This document shows positions 44,732-53,343 of a DNA stretch of 53,343 nt, in pieces. Under the pieces are notes generated by a model. The model made no database searches and had not been told where the DNA came from. It saw only the letters and a program-made list of their open reading frames with translations. Source of the stretch: Sphingomonas sp. A2-49 (lineage in GTDB: Bacteria > Pseudomonadota > Alphaproteobacteria > Sphingomonadales > Sphingomonadaceae); NCBI RefSeq assembly GCF_025548555.1, contig NZ_JAJLPA010000025.1, forward strand, positions 1-53,343, in the 5' to 3' direction. The number at the start of each line of letters is the position of its first letter. The first letter of the stretch is position 1. Position numbers and translations under genes: made by a program.

Positions 44732-45823
44732 TCATTCCTCCGTGCGGATCAGCACCGCCTCGCCGATCAGCAGGAACAGCAGGAACGGCGCCCAGGCGGC
44801 GAGGAAGGGCGGATAGGCGCCCAGATTGCCCATCGCGAGCGCGAAATTGTCGGCCACGAAATAGGCGAAGCCCAGCCCCATGCCGATCACCGCGCGGATG
44901 AACAAATGGCCCGAGCGCGCGATGCCGAATGCCGCGACCGCGCCCAGCAGCGGCATCAGCACCGCCGACAGGGGACCGGAGAATTTGTGCCACAGCGTCC
45001 CCTCGAGCGACTTGGTCGGCCGCCCCGCGTCGCGCAAATCGCCGATCGCGGCGGCCAGCGCGGTGAAGTCGAGCCCGTCGGGATTGACCGTGCCGAGCGT
45101 GAACTGGTCGGGCCGGACGCCCGGCGCGACGGTGACCGTGCCAAGGTTGCCGACCCGCCCGGTCGCGACGTCGAAGCGCGTGGCGGGCCCGATCGCCCAG
45201 CCGTTGCCCGCGTGGCGACCCTGCGGCCCGCGAATGATCGCGACCAGCTCGCCGCCGGTCCGGTCGTAGACGGTGACGTTGCCGAGCCGCGTCGCCTCGC
45301 CCCGGCCGCGCACCTGCTGCACCGCGATCAGGTCGTCGCCGTCGCGGACCCAGACGTTGGTCCGCTCGCCCCGGTCGATCGGCAGCGCGCCATAATCGAC
45401 GTCCTTCCACTGGTCGAGCGTCGCGGTGGCGCGGGTGACGATGCGCTCGTTGAACGCGAAGCTGACCACCGCCACGCCGAGGCTCGCGACCAGCAGGGGG
45501 GCGAGCACCTGATGCGCCGACAGGCCCGCCGCCTTCAGCGCGATCACCTCGCTGTTCTGGTTCATCGTGATGAGCGTCAGGATCGTGCCGAGCAACACCG
45601 AAAAGGGCAGCAGGAAGGCGATGATCTGCGGTGCGCGCAGCCCGACATATTGCCATACCTGCGCCTGCGTATTGCCCGGGTGCGCCAGGATCGCGCCGGA
45701 TTCGCTCAGCAGGTCGAGCGTCTGGAGGATCAGCAGCAGCGCGGCGAGCAGGCCGAACGTCCGCGTCAGGAACATCCGCCCCATGTAGACCGCGACGGTC
45801 CGCGACGGGAAGAAGCTGGTCAT
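44732..45823 (-). CDS. lptG: LPS export permease LptG
   Basis: A 363-residue YjgP/YjgQ permease with three N-terminal transmembrane segments, a periplasmic beta-jellyroll middle (WVRDGDDLIAVQQVRGRGEA to GTVTVAPGVRPDQF) and three C-terminal segments. It works with LptF and the LptB ATPase to extract lipid from the inner membrane. The start overlaps the lptF stop (ATGA). In a sphingomonad, which has glycosphingolipid rather than LPS, the exported lipid is open to question. Confidence 0.95.
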   Translation of the reverse strand: MTSFFPSRTVAVYMGRMFLTRTFGLLAALLLILQTLDLLSESGAILAHPGNTQAQVWQYVGLRAPQIIAFLLPFSVLLGTILTLITMNQNSEVIALKAAGLSAHQVLAPLLVASLGVAVVSFAFNERIVTRATATLDQWKDVDYGALPIDRGERTNVWVRDGDDLIAVQQVRGRGEATRLGNVTVYDRTGGELVAIIRGPQGRHAGNGWAIGPATRFDVATGRVGNLGTVTVAPGVRPDQFTLGTVNPDGLDFTALAAAIGDLRDAGRPTKSLEGTLWHKFSGPLSAVLMPLLGAVAAFGIARSGHLFIRAVIGMGLGFAYFVADNFALAMGNLGAYPPFLAAWAPFLLFLLIGEAVLIRTEE

Positions 45824-47016
45824 GCGGTCGCGCCCTTCTTGCGGCCGCGGCCGGGCAGGTAACGGGTGACGAGCTTCGCGATCTTGGAAAAGCCGCGCTC
45901 CAGCGCACCGATCGGCTGGCCGCCGGGGACGTAGGCGATCTGATAGTACATCCACAGGATGATGCCGGCGAACAGGCAGAACGGCACCCAGAGCGCCACT
46001 GCCGGATCGATCCGCCCCAGCTCGCCGATCGACGCGGCGTATTCGTTGACCTTGTGATAGGCGACGATCATCACGATCGCGAGGAACACGCCGAACCCCG
46101 AATTGGACCGCTTGGGCGGCACGCCCAACGCGACGGCGAGCAGCGGCAGCAGGAACATCATCGCCACCTCGACCAGACGGAAATGGAATTCCGACCGGCT
46201 GCTGTCGCGCTGTTCCTCGTTGCGCGACGCATGGCCGAGCTTCGCCAGTTCGGGCAGCGTGAATTCGAGGTTGCGGCCCCCGCGCTGCCGGAAATTCTCG
46301 TAGCGGGGCAGGGGAATGGGCAGATCGTGCGAGGTGAAGGTCAGCACCCGGGGCACGGTGAAATTGGGCGCCTTGTGCACCAATGTGCCCTTGGTCAGGC
46401 GGAATATGATCGTGTTGGGATCGTCCGTCGCGAGGAACTGCCCCGACTGCGCGGTGACCGAATAGCTCGTGCCCTTGTCGTTGTAATAGACGAAGATGCC
46501 GTCGAGCTTGCGGCCCTTGTCGTGGCTCTGCTCGATGCGCAGCGTCATGCGGTCGCCGAAATGGGTGAATTCGCCGACCTTGATCGAGGCGCCGAGCGCG
46601 CCGGTGCGCAGCTCGAAGCGCAGCTGCTCGTAATAATAGCGCGCCTTGGGCTGGACGAAGCCGACGATCGCGATGTTGAGCGCGGCGAGCACGATCGCGT
46701 ACATGAACGGCACGCGCAGCATCCGCGTATAGCTGACGCCGACCGCGCGCAGCACGTCGAGCTCCGAATTGGCCGCCAGCCGGCGGAAGGCGAGCAGGAT
46801 GCCGAGCAACAGCCCGATCGGAATGCCGAGGCCCAGATATTCGGGCAACAGGTTGGCGAGCATCCGCCAGACGACGCTGATCGGCCCGCCTTCGGTGGCG
46901 ACGAAGTCGAACAGCCGGCGGATACGGTCGAGCACCAGCAGCATGGCGGCGATCGTCAGCGTCGAAAACAGCGGCAGCGCGATCAGCCGGGCCATGTAGC
47001 GGTCGAGGGAGGTCAT
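45820..47016 (-). CDS. lptF: LPS export permease LptF
   Basis: A 398-residue YjgP/YjgQ family permease. It has three transmembrane helices (LFSTLTIAAMLLVLDRI, LGLGIPIGLLLGILLAF and VPFMYAIVLAALNIAIVGF), a periplasmic domain, and three further helices ending near residue 370. LRAVGVSYTRML is the conserved coupling helix region that contacts LptB. It is the first gene of lptF-lptG; no lptB, lptA or lptC lies in the window. Confidence 0.95.
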   Translation of the reverse strand: MTSLDRYMARLIALPLFSTLTIAAMLLVLDRIRRLFDFVATEGGPISVVWRMLANLLPEYLGLGIPIGLLLGILLAFRRLAANSELDVLRAVGVSYTRMLRVPFMYAIVLAALNIAIVGFVQPKARYYYEQLRFELRTGALGASIKVGEFTHFGDRMTLRIEQSHDKGRKLDGIFVYYNDKGTSYSVTAQSGQFLATDDPNTIIFRLTKGTLVHKAPNFTVPRVLTFTSHDLPIPLPRYENFRQRGGRNLEFTLPELAKLGHASRNEEQRDSSRSEFHFRLVEVAMMFLLPLLAVALGVPPKRSNSGFGVFLAIVMIVAYHKVNEYAASIGELGRIDPAVALWVPFCLFAGIILWMYYQIAYVPGGQPIGALERGFSKIAKLVTRYLPGRGRKKGATA

Positions 47017-47095
47017 GCGGGAAGGGGCTCGGGCCGGGGCGGGAAGCGCCGGGTATAGGCATCGGGGTGGCGGACGTCAGCTAGAAAAGCCCCGC

Positions 47096-49057
47096 TCACT
47101 CCGCGGCGATCTGTTGCGGCGGGGCGGGGCGGTCGGCCGCCATCGCCCGCCGGATCGCCGCTTCCAGCCCGGCGAGCGTGAAGGGCTTGCGCAGCACCTG
47201 ATAGGCACCGAATTCGGTCGCGTTCGCCTCGCCCGCGAAGCCGGTGACGAACAGCACCGCGATATGCGGGAAGCGCGGGCCCAGCGTCGCGATCAGTTCG
47301 GGCCCTGTCTGCCCCGGCATCAGCACGTCCGAGATGATGAGGTCGATCCCGTCGTGCCCGGCGAGCAGCGCCGCCGCCTTGTCGGGGCGATCGCAGGCGA
47401 TGCCGTGGTGGCCGAGTTCGCCCAGCGCGCCCATCGTCGCGCCGAGCACGCGCGGATCGTCCTCGACCACCAGCACCTGCAACGGCAACCCGACCGGGTC
47501 GGCGAGCGCGATCTCGACGACGGGGGCAGCGGCGGGCAGCGGCACGCTGGCATCGCGCGGCAGGTAGAGCGTCACCGTCGTGCCGTCGCCGGGCGCGGTG
47601 TCGATCGCGATCGCACCCTCCAGCTGGCGGACGAGGCCGAAGATCTGGCTCAGCCCCAGCCCGGTCCCCTTGCCGGCCTCCTTGGTGGTGAAGAAGGGTT
47701 CGTAGACGCGCTCGACCACGTCCGGCGTCATCCCGCAGCCGTCGTCGGTCACCGCGATCGTGACATATTCCCCCGCCGCGCAATGATCGACGTCGTCCTC
47801 CGCAAGCCGGATCGCACCGGTCGCGATGTCGAGCTGCCCGCGCCCGTTCATCGCGTCGCGTGCGTTGACGGCGAGGTTGAGGATCGCGTTTTCCAGCTGC
47901 ACGCGGTCGGCGCGGACGTGCCAGCCCTGCGCGCCGTCGCGCGTCGTCACGGTGATCGCATCGCCCAGCGTCCGGTCGAGCAGTTCGGACATGCCGGACA
48001 CCAGTTGCGCCGCCGGGATCGGTTCGGGCCGCAGCGCCTCCTCGCGACTGAAGGTCAGCAGCCGCCGGGTCAGCGCCGCCGCCCGGTTGGCGCCCTCCGC
48101 CGCATTGTCGAGATGGCGCGCCGTCGCCACCGGATCGCTGTGCATCGATCGCTTCGCAAGCTCCAGCCCGCCCAGCACGACCGCCAGCATATTGTTGAAA
48201 TCATGGGCGATGCCACCCGTCAGCTGGCCCACCGCCTCCATCTTCTGGATCTGGCGCAGCTTGGCCTCCTGCACGCGCAGTTCGTCGGTCGCCTGCGTCA
48301 CCGCGGTCGACAGCTCCTCGGCCCGCTCGCGTTCGGCATCCGCCTCCGCGCGCGCGATCGCGCGTTCGCCGAGCGCCTGCAGCGTGAACCAGCCGAGCAG
48401 CAGCGCGCCGAGCACGATCAGCACGCCGAACACCGCGAGCACGCCCGCGATCCGGCTCGACCGGTCGACCGTGCGCATCGCGTCCGTCGTCCGCGCGTCG
48501 AGCAGCGCGCGCTCGCCTGATATGATCTCGTCCAGCCGCAGGTCGATCGCCGCCAGCGTCGGCGACTGGCGTGCCTTGTAATAACGCGCGAGCGCCTGGC
48601 CGTTCTTGCCGTAGGTGGTGCTCAGCGCGGTCAGCGACAGTTCCTCGCCACGGTGCATGTAGGCGTCGCGCAGCTGGGCGACGCGCGCGCTCTGTTCGCC
48701 TGTCGCGCTGGTCAGCCGTTCGAGCCGGCCGATCTGCGTGCCGGCGAGCCGCCACTGGTCGAAATAGAGCTGGCCGAGTTCGCGCTGGTCCTTGCCGCTG
48801 ATGACGTAGCGGCCCAGCGACGCCTCCGATCGCGCGATCGTGCCCGACAGCGTCCGCGCGAGGATCATCACGTCGTAACTGTGCGCCTGCGCCTGCAATG
48901 CCCGGTCGCGCTGGCGGTTCGCCTCGCCCAGCGTCACGATCAGCGCGACGAGCACCGCGGCGCCGAGCAGACCCATTACGACCAGCGTAATCATCCGCCA
49001 GGCCGCGTCGCCTCCGGGAGCCCCCCCCGGGACCGTCTCGGCATCATCCCGCGTCAC
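47096..49057 (-). CDS. CHASE3-type hybrid sensor histidine kinase with receiver domain
   Basis: A 653-residue membrane protein with GTG start. Transmembrane helices at about 20-42 and 203-225 bracket a CHASE3-like periplasmic helical domain. The kinase core has H285 in [10 protein letters not shown], an N-box [18 protein letters not shown] and [11 protein letters not shown]-terminal receiver with [10 protein letters not shown] carries the phosphoacceptor Asp near residue 577. No cognate regulator is adjacent. It lies between lptF and spt on the same strand, 38 bp from spt. Confidence 0.92.
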   Translation of the reverse strand: MTRDDAETVPGGAPGGDAAWRMITLVVMGLLGAAVLVALIVTLGEANRQRDRALQAQAHSYDVMILARTLSGTIARSEASLGRYVISGKDQRELGQLYFDQWRLAGTQIGRLERLTSATGEQSARVAQLRDAYMHRGEELSLTALSTTYGKNGQALARYYKARQSPTLAAIDLRLDEIISGERALLDARTTDAMRTVDRSSRIAGVLAVFGVLIVLGALLLGWFTLQALGERAIARAEADAERERAEELSTAVTQATDELRVQEAKLRQIQKMEAVGQLTGGIAHDFNNMLAVVLGGLELAKRSMHSDPVATARHLDNAAEGANRAAALTRRLLTFSREEALRPEPIPAAQLVSGMSELLDRTLGDAITVTTRDGAQGWHVRADRVQLENAILNLAVNARDAMNGRGQLDIATGAIRLAEDDVDHCAAGEYVTIAVTDDGCGMTPDVVERVYEPFFTTKEAGKGTGLGLSQIFGLVRQLEGAIAIDTAPGDGTTVTLYLPRDASVPLPAAAPVVEIALADPVGLPLQVLVVEDDPRVLGATMGALGELGHHGIACDRPDKAAALLAGHDGIDLIISDVLMPGQTGPELIATLGPRFPHIAVLFVTGFAGEANATEFGAYQVLRKPFTLAGLEAAIRRAMAADRPAPPQQIAAE

Positions 49058-49116
49058 GGCGACGATGCTACGCCGTTTCGCGACCGCTGGAAAGCATGCT
49101 CACCGTAGGGCTGCGG

Positions 49117-50379
49117 TCAGCGGATCGCGCCCACGGCCTGTCCCGCCGACCGGAACATCGCCAGCACCGCGTCGAGCTGCGCGCGGCTGTGCTCGGCGCA
49201 CAGCGAGCAGCGCAGCAGGAACGTGCCCGCCGGCGTCGCGGGCGGGCGCGCCATGTTGACGTAGACGCCCGCTTCCAGCAGCCCCTGCCACATCGCCACC
49301 GCCTGTTCCTGGTCGTCCAGGATGACCGCGACGATGGCGCTGTCCGGCGCCTCGGTACCGAGCCTGAAGCCCATCGCCTTCAGCCCGCCGTGCAGGTGGC
49401 GCGCATTGTCCCACAGCCGTTCGCGCTTGGCGTGCGCGGTCCTGAGCTTGCGGATCGATGCCGCCGCGGTCGCCACCACCGACGGGGGCAGCGATGCGGT
49501 GAAGATATAGGCGCGGCAGGCGAGGCGGATCGCCTCGAACTTGGGATGGTTCGACACGCAGAAGCCGCCGACCGTGCCGACCGACTTCGAGAAGGTGCCG
49601 ACCACGAAATCGACGTCCGCCTCCAGCCCCAGCGCCTCGTAGACGCCGCGGCCGTTGGGGCCATAGAAGCCCATCGAATGCGCCTCGTCCGACAGCACCA
49701 TCGCGCCGTGCTTCTTCGCGACCGCGACCATCTCCCGCAGCGGCGCGATGTCGCCGAGCATCGAATAGACGCCCTCCAGCACCACGAGCTTGCCCGCCTC
49801 CTTCGGCAGGCGACCGAGCCGCTTGTCGAGATCCTCGACGCTGTTGTGGCGGAAGCGCACGATCTCGGCGACGCCCTGCTTGCAGCCGTCGTAGATCGAG
49901 GCGTGGCTGTCGGCGTCGAGGATGACGTATTCGCCCTTGCCGACCAGCGTCGAGATCATGCCGAGGTTGGCCATGTAGCCGGTCGAGAAGACGATCGCGC
50001 CGGTCGTGCCGTAGAATTCGCGCAACGCCGCCTCGGCTTCCATATGGTCGCGGAAGGTGCCGTTGAGCATCCGGCTGCCGTTGGTGCCCGATCCGAACCG
50101 GTCGAGCGCGTCGTGGCCGGCGGCGATGACGTCGGGATCGAACGTCATGCCCATGTAATTGTAGGTGCCGAGCAGGATCGTGTCGCGGCCGGCGATCACC
50201 GCCTCGGTCGGCGATTTCACCTGCTGCATGACGATCGCGAACGGATCGGTGACGCCGGTGTCGATCAGCGCCTGCCGTTCGGCGATCAGCCCGTCGAACT
50301 TGCTCATCAGGTCGCGTTCGGGGACGACCGGCGCAGGATCGAGGTCGAGCGTCTCGGACTGGAAGCCGGTTTCCGTCAT
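49117..50379 (-). CDS. spt: Serine palmitoyltransferase
   Basis: A 420-residue soluble PLP enzyme (alpha-oxoamine synthase family) that condenses serine and palmitoyl-CoA/ACP to 3-ketodihydrosphingosine. Residues match the Sphingomonas paucimobilis enzyme by number: H159 (DSHASIYDG), D231 and H234 (DEAHSMGF) and K265 (GTFSKSVGT). The N-terminal ERDLMSKFDGLIAERQ and C-terminal ARPPATPAGTFLLRCS are equally characteristic. The start overlaps the acp stop (ATGA), which links SPT to its own acyl carrier protein. Confidence 0.97.
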   Translation of the reverse strand: MTETGFQSETLDLDPAPVVPERDLMSKFDGLIAERQALIDTGVTDPFAIVMQQVKSPTEAVIAGRDTILLGTYNYMGMTFDPDVIAAGHDALDRFGSGTNGSRMLNGTFRDHMEAEAALREFYGTTGAIVFSTGYMANLGMISTLVGKGEYVILDADSHASIYDGCKQGVAEIVRFRHNSVEDLDKRLGRLPKEAGKLVVLEGVYSMLGDIAPLREMVAVAKKHGAMVLSDEAHSMGFYGPNGRGVYEALGLEADVDFVVGTFSKSVGTVGGFCVSNHPKFEAIRLACRAYIFTASLPPSVVATAAASIRKLRTAHAKRERLWDNARHLHGGLKAMGFRLGTEAPDSAIVAVILDDQEQAVAMWQGLLEAGVYVNMARPPATPAGTFLLRCSLCAEHSRAQLDAVLAMFRSAGQAVGAIR

Positions 50380-50624
50380 GCCTCGCCCTTCAGCTTGGCG
50401 ACCGCGTCGGCGAGCTGGCCGACGGTCTCGATCTCCGCCTGCATATTCATCGTGATGATGATGTCGAATTCGTCCTCGATCGCCGCGACGAAGTCCATCA
50501 CGGTCAGGCTGTCCCACTCCAGGTCGCCCTGGAACGTGGTCGCTTCGGCCAGCGCGACGCCCTTTTTGTTGAACGGTTCGATCTGGCTCTTGATGATGTC
50601 GAGGATCTGGGTGCGTTCGGTCAT
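50376..50624 (-). CDS. Acyl carrier protein of the sphingolipid cluster
   Basis: An 82-residue ACP with phosphopantetheine serine S39 in EWDSLTVMDF and the helix III pattern ETVGQLADAV. ATG 50624 is preferred over 50633 because GGATG is placed 9 bp upstream. Translational overlap with spt strongly suggests that it feeds acyl-ACP to SPT or carries the product further. It differs from fatty-acid-synthesis AcpP by its charged N-terminus, but the housekeeping role is not excluded by sequence alone. Confidence 0.9.
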   Translation of the reverse strand: MTERTQILDIIKSQIEPFNKKGVALAEATTFQGDLEWDSLTVMDFVAAIEDEFDIIITMNMQAEIETVGQLADAVAKLKGEA

Positions 50625-50667
50625 GATGGTCATCCGATTGGCGGCCAATTGCGGCAGGGTTGCGGCG

Positions 50668-51570
50668 CTATAGCAGTCCGTTGGCGCGATACCATCGCGC
50701 GGTGGCGGCAAGGCCCTCCGCCGGGGCGGTCCGCGGCGTCCACAGGGCGGCGGGCGGACGCAGCGCGGGGCGGGCGGTCCAGTCGGGATGCGCGAGATAG
50801 CCGACCCGGTCGGGGGTGAGTCGCGCGCCGGCGCCGCGCGCCATCCGGTCGATCCGCGCGCCCAGCATCATCACCGCGCGGGGCAGGTGCAACGCCAGCA
50901 CGCGGCGGCGGCCGACCGCACGCCCGATCGCCTGCGCCAGCGCCGCATGGGTCAGGACGTGGCCGTCGTCGACCTCGTACACCGCCGGCGGGACCGCCTG
51001 CGTCGCCAGCGTCAGCAGCAGTCGCGCGAGGTCCGCGACCGCGACCAGCGACACTGCGCCGCGCGGCGGCAGCAGCGCGATGCCGAACTTCGCGGCGCGG
51101 AACAGCTCGCGCATGTCCATGTCGCCGGGACCATAGACCCCGCTCGGCCGGACGATGCTCCAGTCGAGGCCGCTCGCCTCGACCAGCGCCTCCGCCGCCG
51201 CCTTCGACCAGCCGTAGTTGGACAGCCGCGGTTCGCGCGCCGACAGGGACGAGACGTGGACGAACCGGCGCACGCCGGCCGCCCGTGCCGCGGCGAGCAT
51301 CGCGCGCGTGCCGTCGACGTTGCCGGCGACGAAGCCGGCCCGGTCGGGCGCGTTGACGACGCCGGCGACGTGGACGACCGCGTCGGCGCCGGCACACACT
51401 GCGGCGAGCGCGTCGGGCCGGTCGAGCGCACCGTCGATCCACGTCACCCCCGCGCGCGGCGGCTGCGGGCGGCGGGCGAGCGCGCGGACGCGATGGCCGG
51501 CGGCCAGCGCCTGGTCGAGCAGCACCGCGCCGACGAACCCGGTCGCGCCGGTGATGGCGAGGACGGTCAT
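50668..51570 (-). CDS. NAD(P)-dependent SDR, candidate ceramide/3-ketosphinganine reductase (CerR-like)
   Basis: A 300-residue extended SDR with Rossmann motif TGATGFVG (residues 7-14), catalytic S107/S108, Y119 and K123 (YGWSK) and the LDWSIVRPSGVYGPGDMDM family stretch. In Caulobacter the ceramide synthesis set contains an SDR next to SPT and an ACP, and this gene sits directly upstream of acp-spt (43-bp gap). The function fits reduction of the 3-keto group. The longer frame to 52377 is antisense noise. Confidence 0.85.
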   Translation of the reverse strand: MTVLAITGATGFVGAVLLDQALAAGHRVRALARRPQPPRAGVTWIDGALDRPDALAAVCAGADAVVHVAGVVNAPDRAGFVAGNVDGTRAMLAAARAAGVRRFVHVSSLSAREPRLSNYGWSKAAAEALVEASGLDWSIVRPSGVYGPGDMDMRELFRAAKFGIALLPPRGAVSLVAVADLARLLLTLATQAVPPAVYEVDDGHVLTHAALAQAIGRAVGRRRVLALHLPRAVMMLGARIDRMARGAGARLTPDRVGYLAHPDWTARPALRPPAALWTPRTAPAEGLAATARWYRANGLL

Positions 51571-51604
51571 GCCGACCGCGCCCACGCCGCCGCTGCGGGC
51601 GGCA

Positions 51605-52708
51605 TCACAGGAGCGCCAGATGGCTGCGATGGACGAGCGCCGCGCGCGGGGCGTAGCCGAGGATCGCCGCCTGTTCGTCGGATCGCGTGCCGAGCAGGCG
51701 CGCGGCGTCGCCCGCGTCATATTCGGACAGGCCGCGCGCGATCGTCCCGGCCGGCCCCTCGACCGTGACGAGGTCGCCACGCACGAAGCCGCCATCGATC
51801 CGCGTCGCACCCGCCGCCAGCAGGCTGCCGCCCGCCGCGAGAGCCCGTGCCGCGCCCGCATCGACGTGGATGCTGCCGCGGGCGGTGAGGCCGCCCGACA
51901 GCCACGCCTTGCGCGCGGAGGCGGTGCGCTCCGCAACGAACAGCGTGTGCCGCCGCTCGCCCGCCAGCGGATGGTCCATCCGCCCGCTGGCGATGGCGAG
52001 GCTGGCGCCCGCGCCGGTCGCGATCCGCGCCGCCGCGATCTTCGACACCATGCCGCCCGATCCCATGCCCGACGCCGATCCGCCGTCCGCCATCGCGGCG
52101 ACCGCGTCGATGCGCTCGACCCGCGGGATATGGCGCGCGGCGGGATTGGTATGCGGATTGGCGTCGTACAGACCGTCGACGTCGGACAGCAGCACGACCG
52201 CGGGCGCGCCCGCCGCCTGCGCCACGCGCGCGGCGAGCCGGTCGTTGTCGCCGAAGCGGATCTCCTCGGTCGCGACGCTGTCGTTCTCGTTGATGACCGG
52301 CACCACGCCCAGCCCGAGCAGCCGGCCGAGCGTCGCCGCGGCGTTGAGGTAGCGGCGGCGGTCCTCGAGGTCGTCAAGCGTCACCAGCATCTGCGCGGCG
52401 GTCAGGTCGTGCGCGCCGAGCAGTTCCGCCCAGGTCTGGCTCAGCGCGATCTGTCCGGTGGCGGCGGCCGCCTGCGCATCCTCCAGGCTGGCACGACCGC
52501 CCCGGGCGAGGCCGAGCCGCCGCGCCCCGAGCGCGATCGCGCCGGACGAGACGATCGCGACCTGCTGCCCCGCAGCGCAGCGGGCGGCGACGTCGGCGAC
52601 CAGCGTCGCCAGCCACGCGCGCCGCACATCGCCGTCCGCCGCGACGAGCAGGGCGGAGCCGACCTTGACGACGAGGCGCGGGCAGGTGGAGGGCGGAAAG
52701 AGCGTCAC
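51605..52708 (-). CDS. proB: Glutamate 5-kinase
   Basis: A 367-residue proline-pathway enzyme with an amino acid kinase domain (RLVVKVGSALLV at the N-terminus, VAIVSSGAIALG, NENDSVATEEIRFGDNDRLAARV) and a C-terminal PUA domain. GTG start at 52708. It lies 34 bp upstream of the SDR gene on the same strand and may be co-transcribed, although the function is unrelated. Confidence 0.95.
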   Translation of the reverse strand: MTLFPPSTCPRLVVKVGSALLVAADGDVRRAWLATLVADVAARCAAGQQVAIVSSGAIALGARRLGLARGGRASLEDAQAAAATGQIALSQTWAELLGAHDLTAAQMLVTLDDLEDRRRYLNAAATLGRLLGLGVVPVINENDSVATEEIRFGDNDRLAARVAQAAGAPAVVLLSDVDGLYDANPHTNPAARHIPRVERIDAVAAMADGGSASGMGSGGMVSKIAAARIATGAGASLAIASGRMDHPLAGERRHTLFVAERTASARKAWLSGGLTARGSIHVDAGAARALAAGGSLLAAGATRIDGGFVRGDLVTVEGPAGTIARGLSEYDAGDAARLLGTRSDEQAAILGYAPRAALVHRSHLALL

Positions 52709-52766
52709 GCGCGGCCCTTACCGCAGCGGATCGCCGTCGCCAATCGCGGCGCCGGCCGCGGCGCCC

Positions 52767-53343
52767 TCAGGCGGCGACGTGCCGGGCGAAGTCGTCGGCG
52801 CGGCTGCGCAGCGTGTCGAGGCGATCGTCGAGCTGGTGGAAGCCGCGGCCGACGCCGTCGATCTCGGCGGCCACCGCCTCGGTATCCTCGCGGATCGCCG
52901 CGATCGTGCCCGACATCGAATCGGCGGCGAGCGCGGTCTCGTCGACCGCCGCGGTGATCGCGGTCACCGTCTGTGCCTGCGCCTCCATCGCATAGCGGAT
53001 GCGATCGGCGGATTCCTGCACCTCGGTGACCGTGGTCTTGATACTGGCATTGGTTTCGACCGTCGATCGCGTCGCCGACTGGATCGAGGCGATCTTGGCG
53101 GCGATGTCGTCGGTCGCGCGCGCGGTCTGGTTGGCGAGGCTCTTCACCTCCTGCGCGACCACCGCGAAGCCGCGGCCGGCATCGCCGGCGCGCGCCGCCT
53201 CGATCGTCGCGTTCAGGGCGAGCAAATTGGTCTGGCCGGCGATGTCGCGGATCAGGCCCAGGATCGATTCGATCGATTTCGCATGATCCGACAGCGCCTC
53301 GGACATGCCGACCGCGTTGGTCGCCTGCGTGCTGGCGCGCGCC
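52767..53343 (-). CDS. Methyl-accepting chemotaxis protein (5' end outside window)
   Basis: The frame stays open to the last base, so only the C-terminal 190 or so residues are visible. The signalling hairpin tip reads [21 protein letters not shown] with [18 protein letters not shown] directly after, the hallmark of MCP four-helix bundles. A C-terminal helical tail ends [13 protein letters not shown] without a CheR-binding pentapeptide. The ligand cannot be inferred. Confidence 0.93.
   Translation of the reverse strand, partial: ARASTQATNAVGMSEALSDHAKSIESILGLIRDIAGQTNLLALNATIEAARAGDAGRGFAVVAQEVKSLANQTARATDDIAAKIASIQSATRSTVETNASIKTTVTEVQESADRIRYAMEAQAQTVTAITAAVDETALAADSMSGTIAAIREDTEAVAAEIDGVGRGFHQLDDRLDTLRSRADDFARHVAA

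Noticed and set aside
44732..47062. A single minus-strand frame of 776 codons spanning lptG and much of the lptF locus
   Set aside because: Only its lptG portion encodes a recognisable protein; the upstream part is out of frame with lptF, and the ATGA overlap marks the true start.

Overview
The window comes from a high-GC alphaproteobacterium, most likely a Sphingomonas or close relative. Four things point there: a serine palmitoyltransferase whose catalytic residues fall at the Sphingomonas paucimobilis positions, a TIGR02300 (FYDLN) protein, the alphaproteobacterial gene order nifU / tsaB / rimI / fur / plsC / miaB / phoH / ybeY / corC, and palindromic intergenic repeats. There are no IS elements, phage genes or CRISPR arrays. 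One tRNA, tRNA-Ala(GGC), is present. The first gene (DUF1800) and the last (chemoreceptor) run off the window.

Layout. 1-5.1 kb: DUF1800/DUF1501 pair, YchF, a small exported protein and a TRIC/YadS channel. 5.4-9.9 kb (minus): aroA-cmk, then sppA with a GNAT gene. 10-13.3 kb: TIGR02300 protein, tRNA-Ala, cold-shock protein, a 72-aa orphan and a sorbosone-dehydrogenase-like protein. 13.4-26 kb: katG, then a long minus-strand housekeeping block for Fe-S, tRNA modification, ribosome maturation and lipid A/phospholipid acylation. Two accessory insertions interrupt this block: a vapBC toxin-antitoxin pair between phoH and ybeY, and two plus-strand envelope genes (one frameshifted) between plsC and miaB. 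26-30 kb: an aspartyl beta-hydroxylase-like gene diverging from an M16 peptidase, followed by about 600 bp of REP-type repeats with a 230-bp tandem unit. 30.6-35.2 kb (minus): pyrD-ggt-acyl-CoA synthetase. 35.5-41.9 kb (plus): a complete suf operon (Rrf2-type regulator, sufB, C, D, S, T, A) with a well-defined promoter/operator. 41.9-52.7 kb: a lipid and envelope region with a GNAT-fold acyltransferase diverging from a fatty acid desaturase, a small hypothetical gene, lptG-lptF, a hybrid histidine kinase, and proB-(SDR reductase)-ACP-spt.

The most interesting unit is the last one. Serine palmitoyltransferase, a dedicated acyl carrier protein and a CerR-like SDR form a tight gene set for sphingoid-base and ceramide synthesis. 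The nearby GNAT protein is a reasonable candidate for the bacterial ceramide synthase, and LptF/LptG lie between them. Sphingomonads carry glycosphingolipids in place of LPS, so this suggests, as inference only, that a lipid synthesis and export locus is encoded here. Other points of interest are the vapC-ybeY translational overlap, a suf operon whose spacers each carry a different nested inverted repeat, and an envelope gene whose frameshift sits exactly on a perfect 12-bp hairpin.
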